Positions 5,097 through 5,353 of a stretch of 5,353 nt of DNA are shown here, piece after piece. Origin of the DNA: Lysobacterales bacterium CG02_land_8_20_14_3_00_62_12 (GTDB lineage Bacteria; Pseudomonadota; Gammaproteobacteria; Xanthomonadales; Ahniellaceae); contig PEUI01000268.1 in NCBI GenBank assembly GCA_002785585.1, positions 1 to 5,353 of the forward strand, written 5' to 3'. A program made the translations under genes and the position numbers. Under the pieces are notes generated by a model. The model did not search any database. It had not been told where the DNA came from and was given only the letters and a program-made list of their open reading frames with translations. How positions within the stretch are numbered: position 1 is the stretch's first letter; every line of letters starts with the position of its first letter.

Positions 5097-5353
5097 ATGG
5101 CAGCGAATCCGCAAAACATAAAACAGTTTCTGCACACGCTCGCCGATCGATTGCCCAATAGTGCGACGATCGACGAGGCCTTGTATCACATGGTGTTGCG
5201 GCGCGAGATCGAGGCAGGCCTTGCCGATAGTGACGCTGGACGTACAACGCCGGTTGCGGAATTGATGAGGAACAAAGGGTCACGTCTTGTATTGACACAT
5301 GGCCTATTTCCGCGCCAGCCGGCTGACCGTCGCGTAGTGCAGTCCGAAATGGC
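5097..5353 (+). CDS. Antitoxin-like protein of a second toxin-antitoxin system, partial (runs off window)
   Basis: At least 85 residues, open at the window end. Residues 1-60 resemble small unstable antitoxins of RelE/ParE-type modules: FLHTLADRLPNSATIDEAL (11-29), then RREIEAGLADSDAGRTTPVA (35-54) and ELM, matching the general pattern of an acidic helix followed by GLADxxAGR and a short tail. Such antitoxins usually stop soon after this point, yet here the frame continues (SRLVLTHGLFPRQPADRRVV, 62-81), so the gene may be fused, extended or have lost its stop. Two starts are possible. ATG 5097 has GAGG nine bases upstream and agrees with family N-termini. ATG 5067 is in frame ten codons earlier and has a stronger GGAGG six bases upstream, but overlaps the TAGAAT -10 candidate. 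No toxin gene is visible in the window. Assignment is from pattern recall and is moderate. Confidence 0.6.
   Translation, partial: MAANPQNIKQFLHTLADRLPNSATIDEALYHMVLRREIEAGLADSDAGRTTPVAELMRNKGSRLVLTHGLFPRQPADRRVVQSEM

Overview
The window is GC-rich chromosomal DNA, most likely from a gammaproteobacterium of the Xanthomonadales/Lysobacterales type. The basis is gene content: an Azotobacter-class ferredoxin-NADP reductase, a lipoprotein with BNR-type repeats, a YpfJ-type zinc peptidase, short GTAG-headed palindromes, and the N-terminus of a Y1 transposase of a kind I associate with that order. The placement is inference from family knowledge; there is no rRNA or other phylogenetic marker here.

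Layout. Positions 1-67 hold a GTAG palindrome between two 15-bp direct repeats. A thioredoxin-type glutathione peroxidase gene (73-555, minus) and a ferredoxin-NADP reductase gene (774-1550, plus) diverge from a 218-bp intergenic region; both are redox or oxidative-stress functions. An inverted pair of GTAG palindromes plus a TGG microsatellite fills 1594-1679. Next comes a lipoprotein gene with beta-propeller repeats (1779-2741) whose 3' part seems to be missing, then a membrane-anchored neutral zinc metallopeptidase of the YpfJ family (2801-3664).

From about 3665 the window changes from intact housekeeping genes to accessory debris. There is a non-coding stretch with a C9 tract, two hairpins and an AT-rich island, then a minus-strand remnant of a Y1/REP-associated-type transposase (4138 down to about 4007). 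Next is a complete toxin-first type II toxin-antitoxin operon (4283-4899) with a 16-bp perfect palindrome next to the toxin start. A second, antitoxin-like reading frame starts at 5067 or 5097 and runs off the window end.

The toxin-antitoxin pair should work as a self-regulated module: a Gp49/HigB-like RNase toxin, an XRE-type antitoxin with a much better ribosome-binding site and a GTGA overlap with the toxin, and a palindrome that probably is the antitoxin operator. I see no clearly new multi-gene defence system. The most unusual points are the operator/start arrangement, the truncated propeller lipoprotein with a hairpin at its new end, the palindromic repeats, and the clustering of transposase and toxin-antitoxin remnants.
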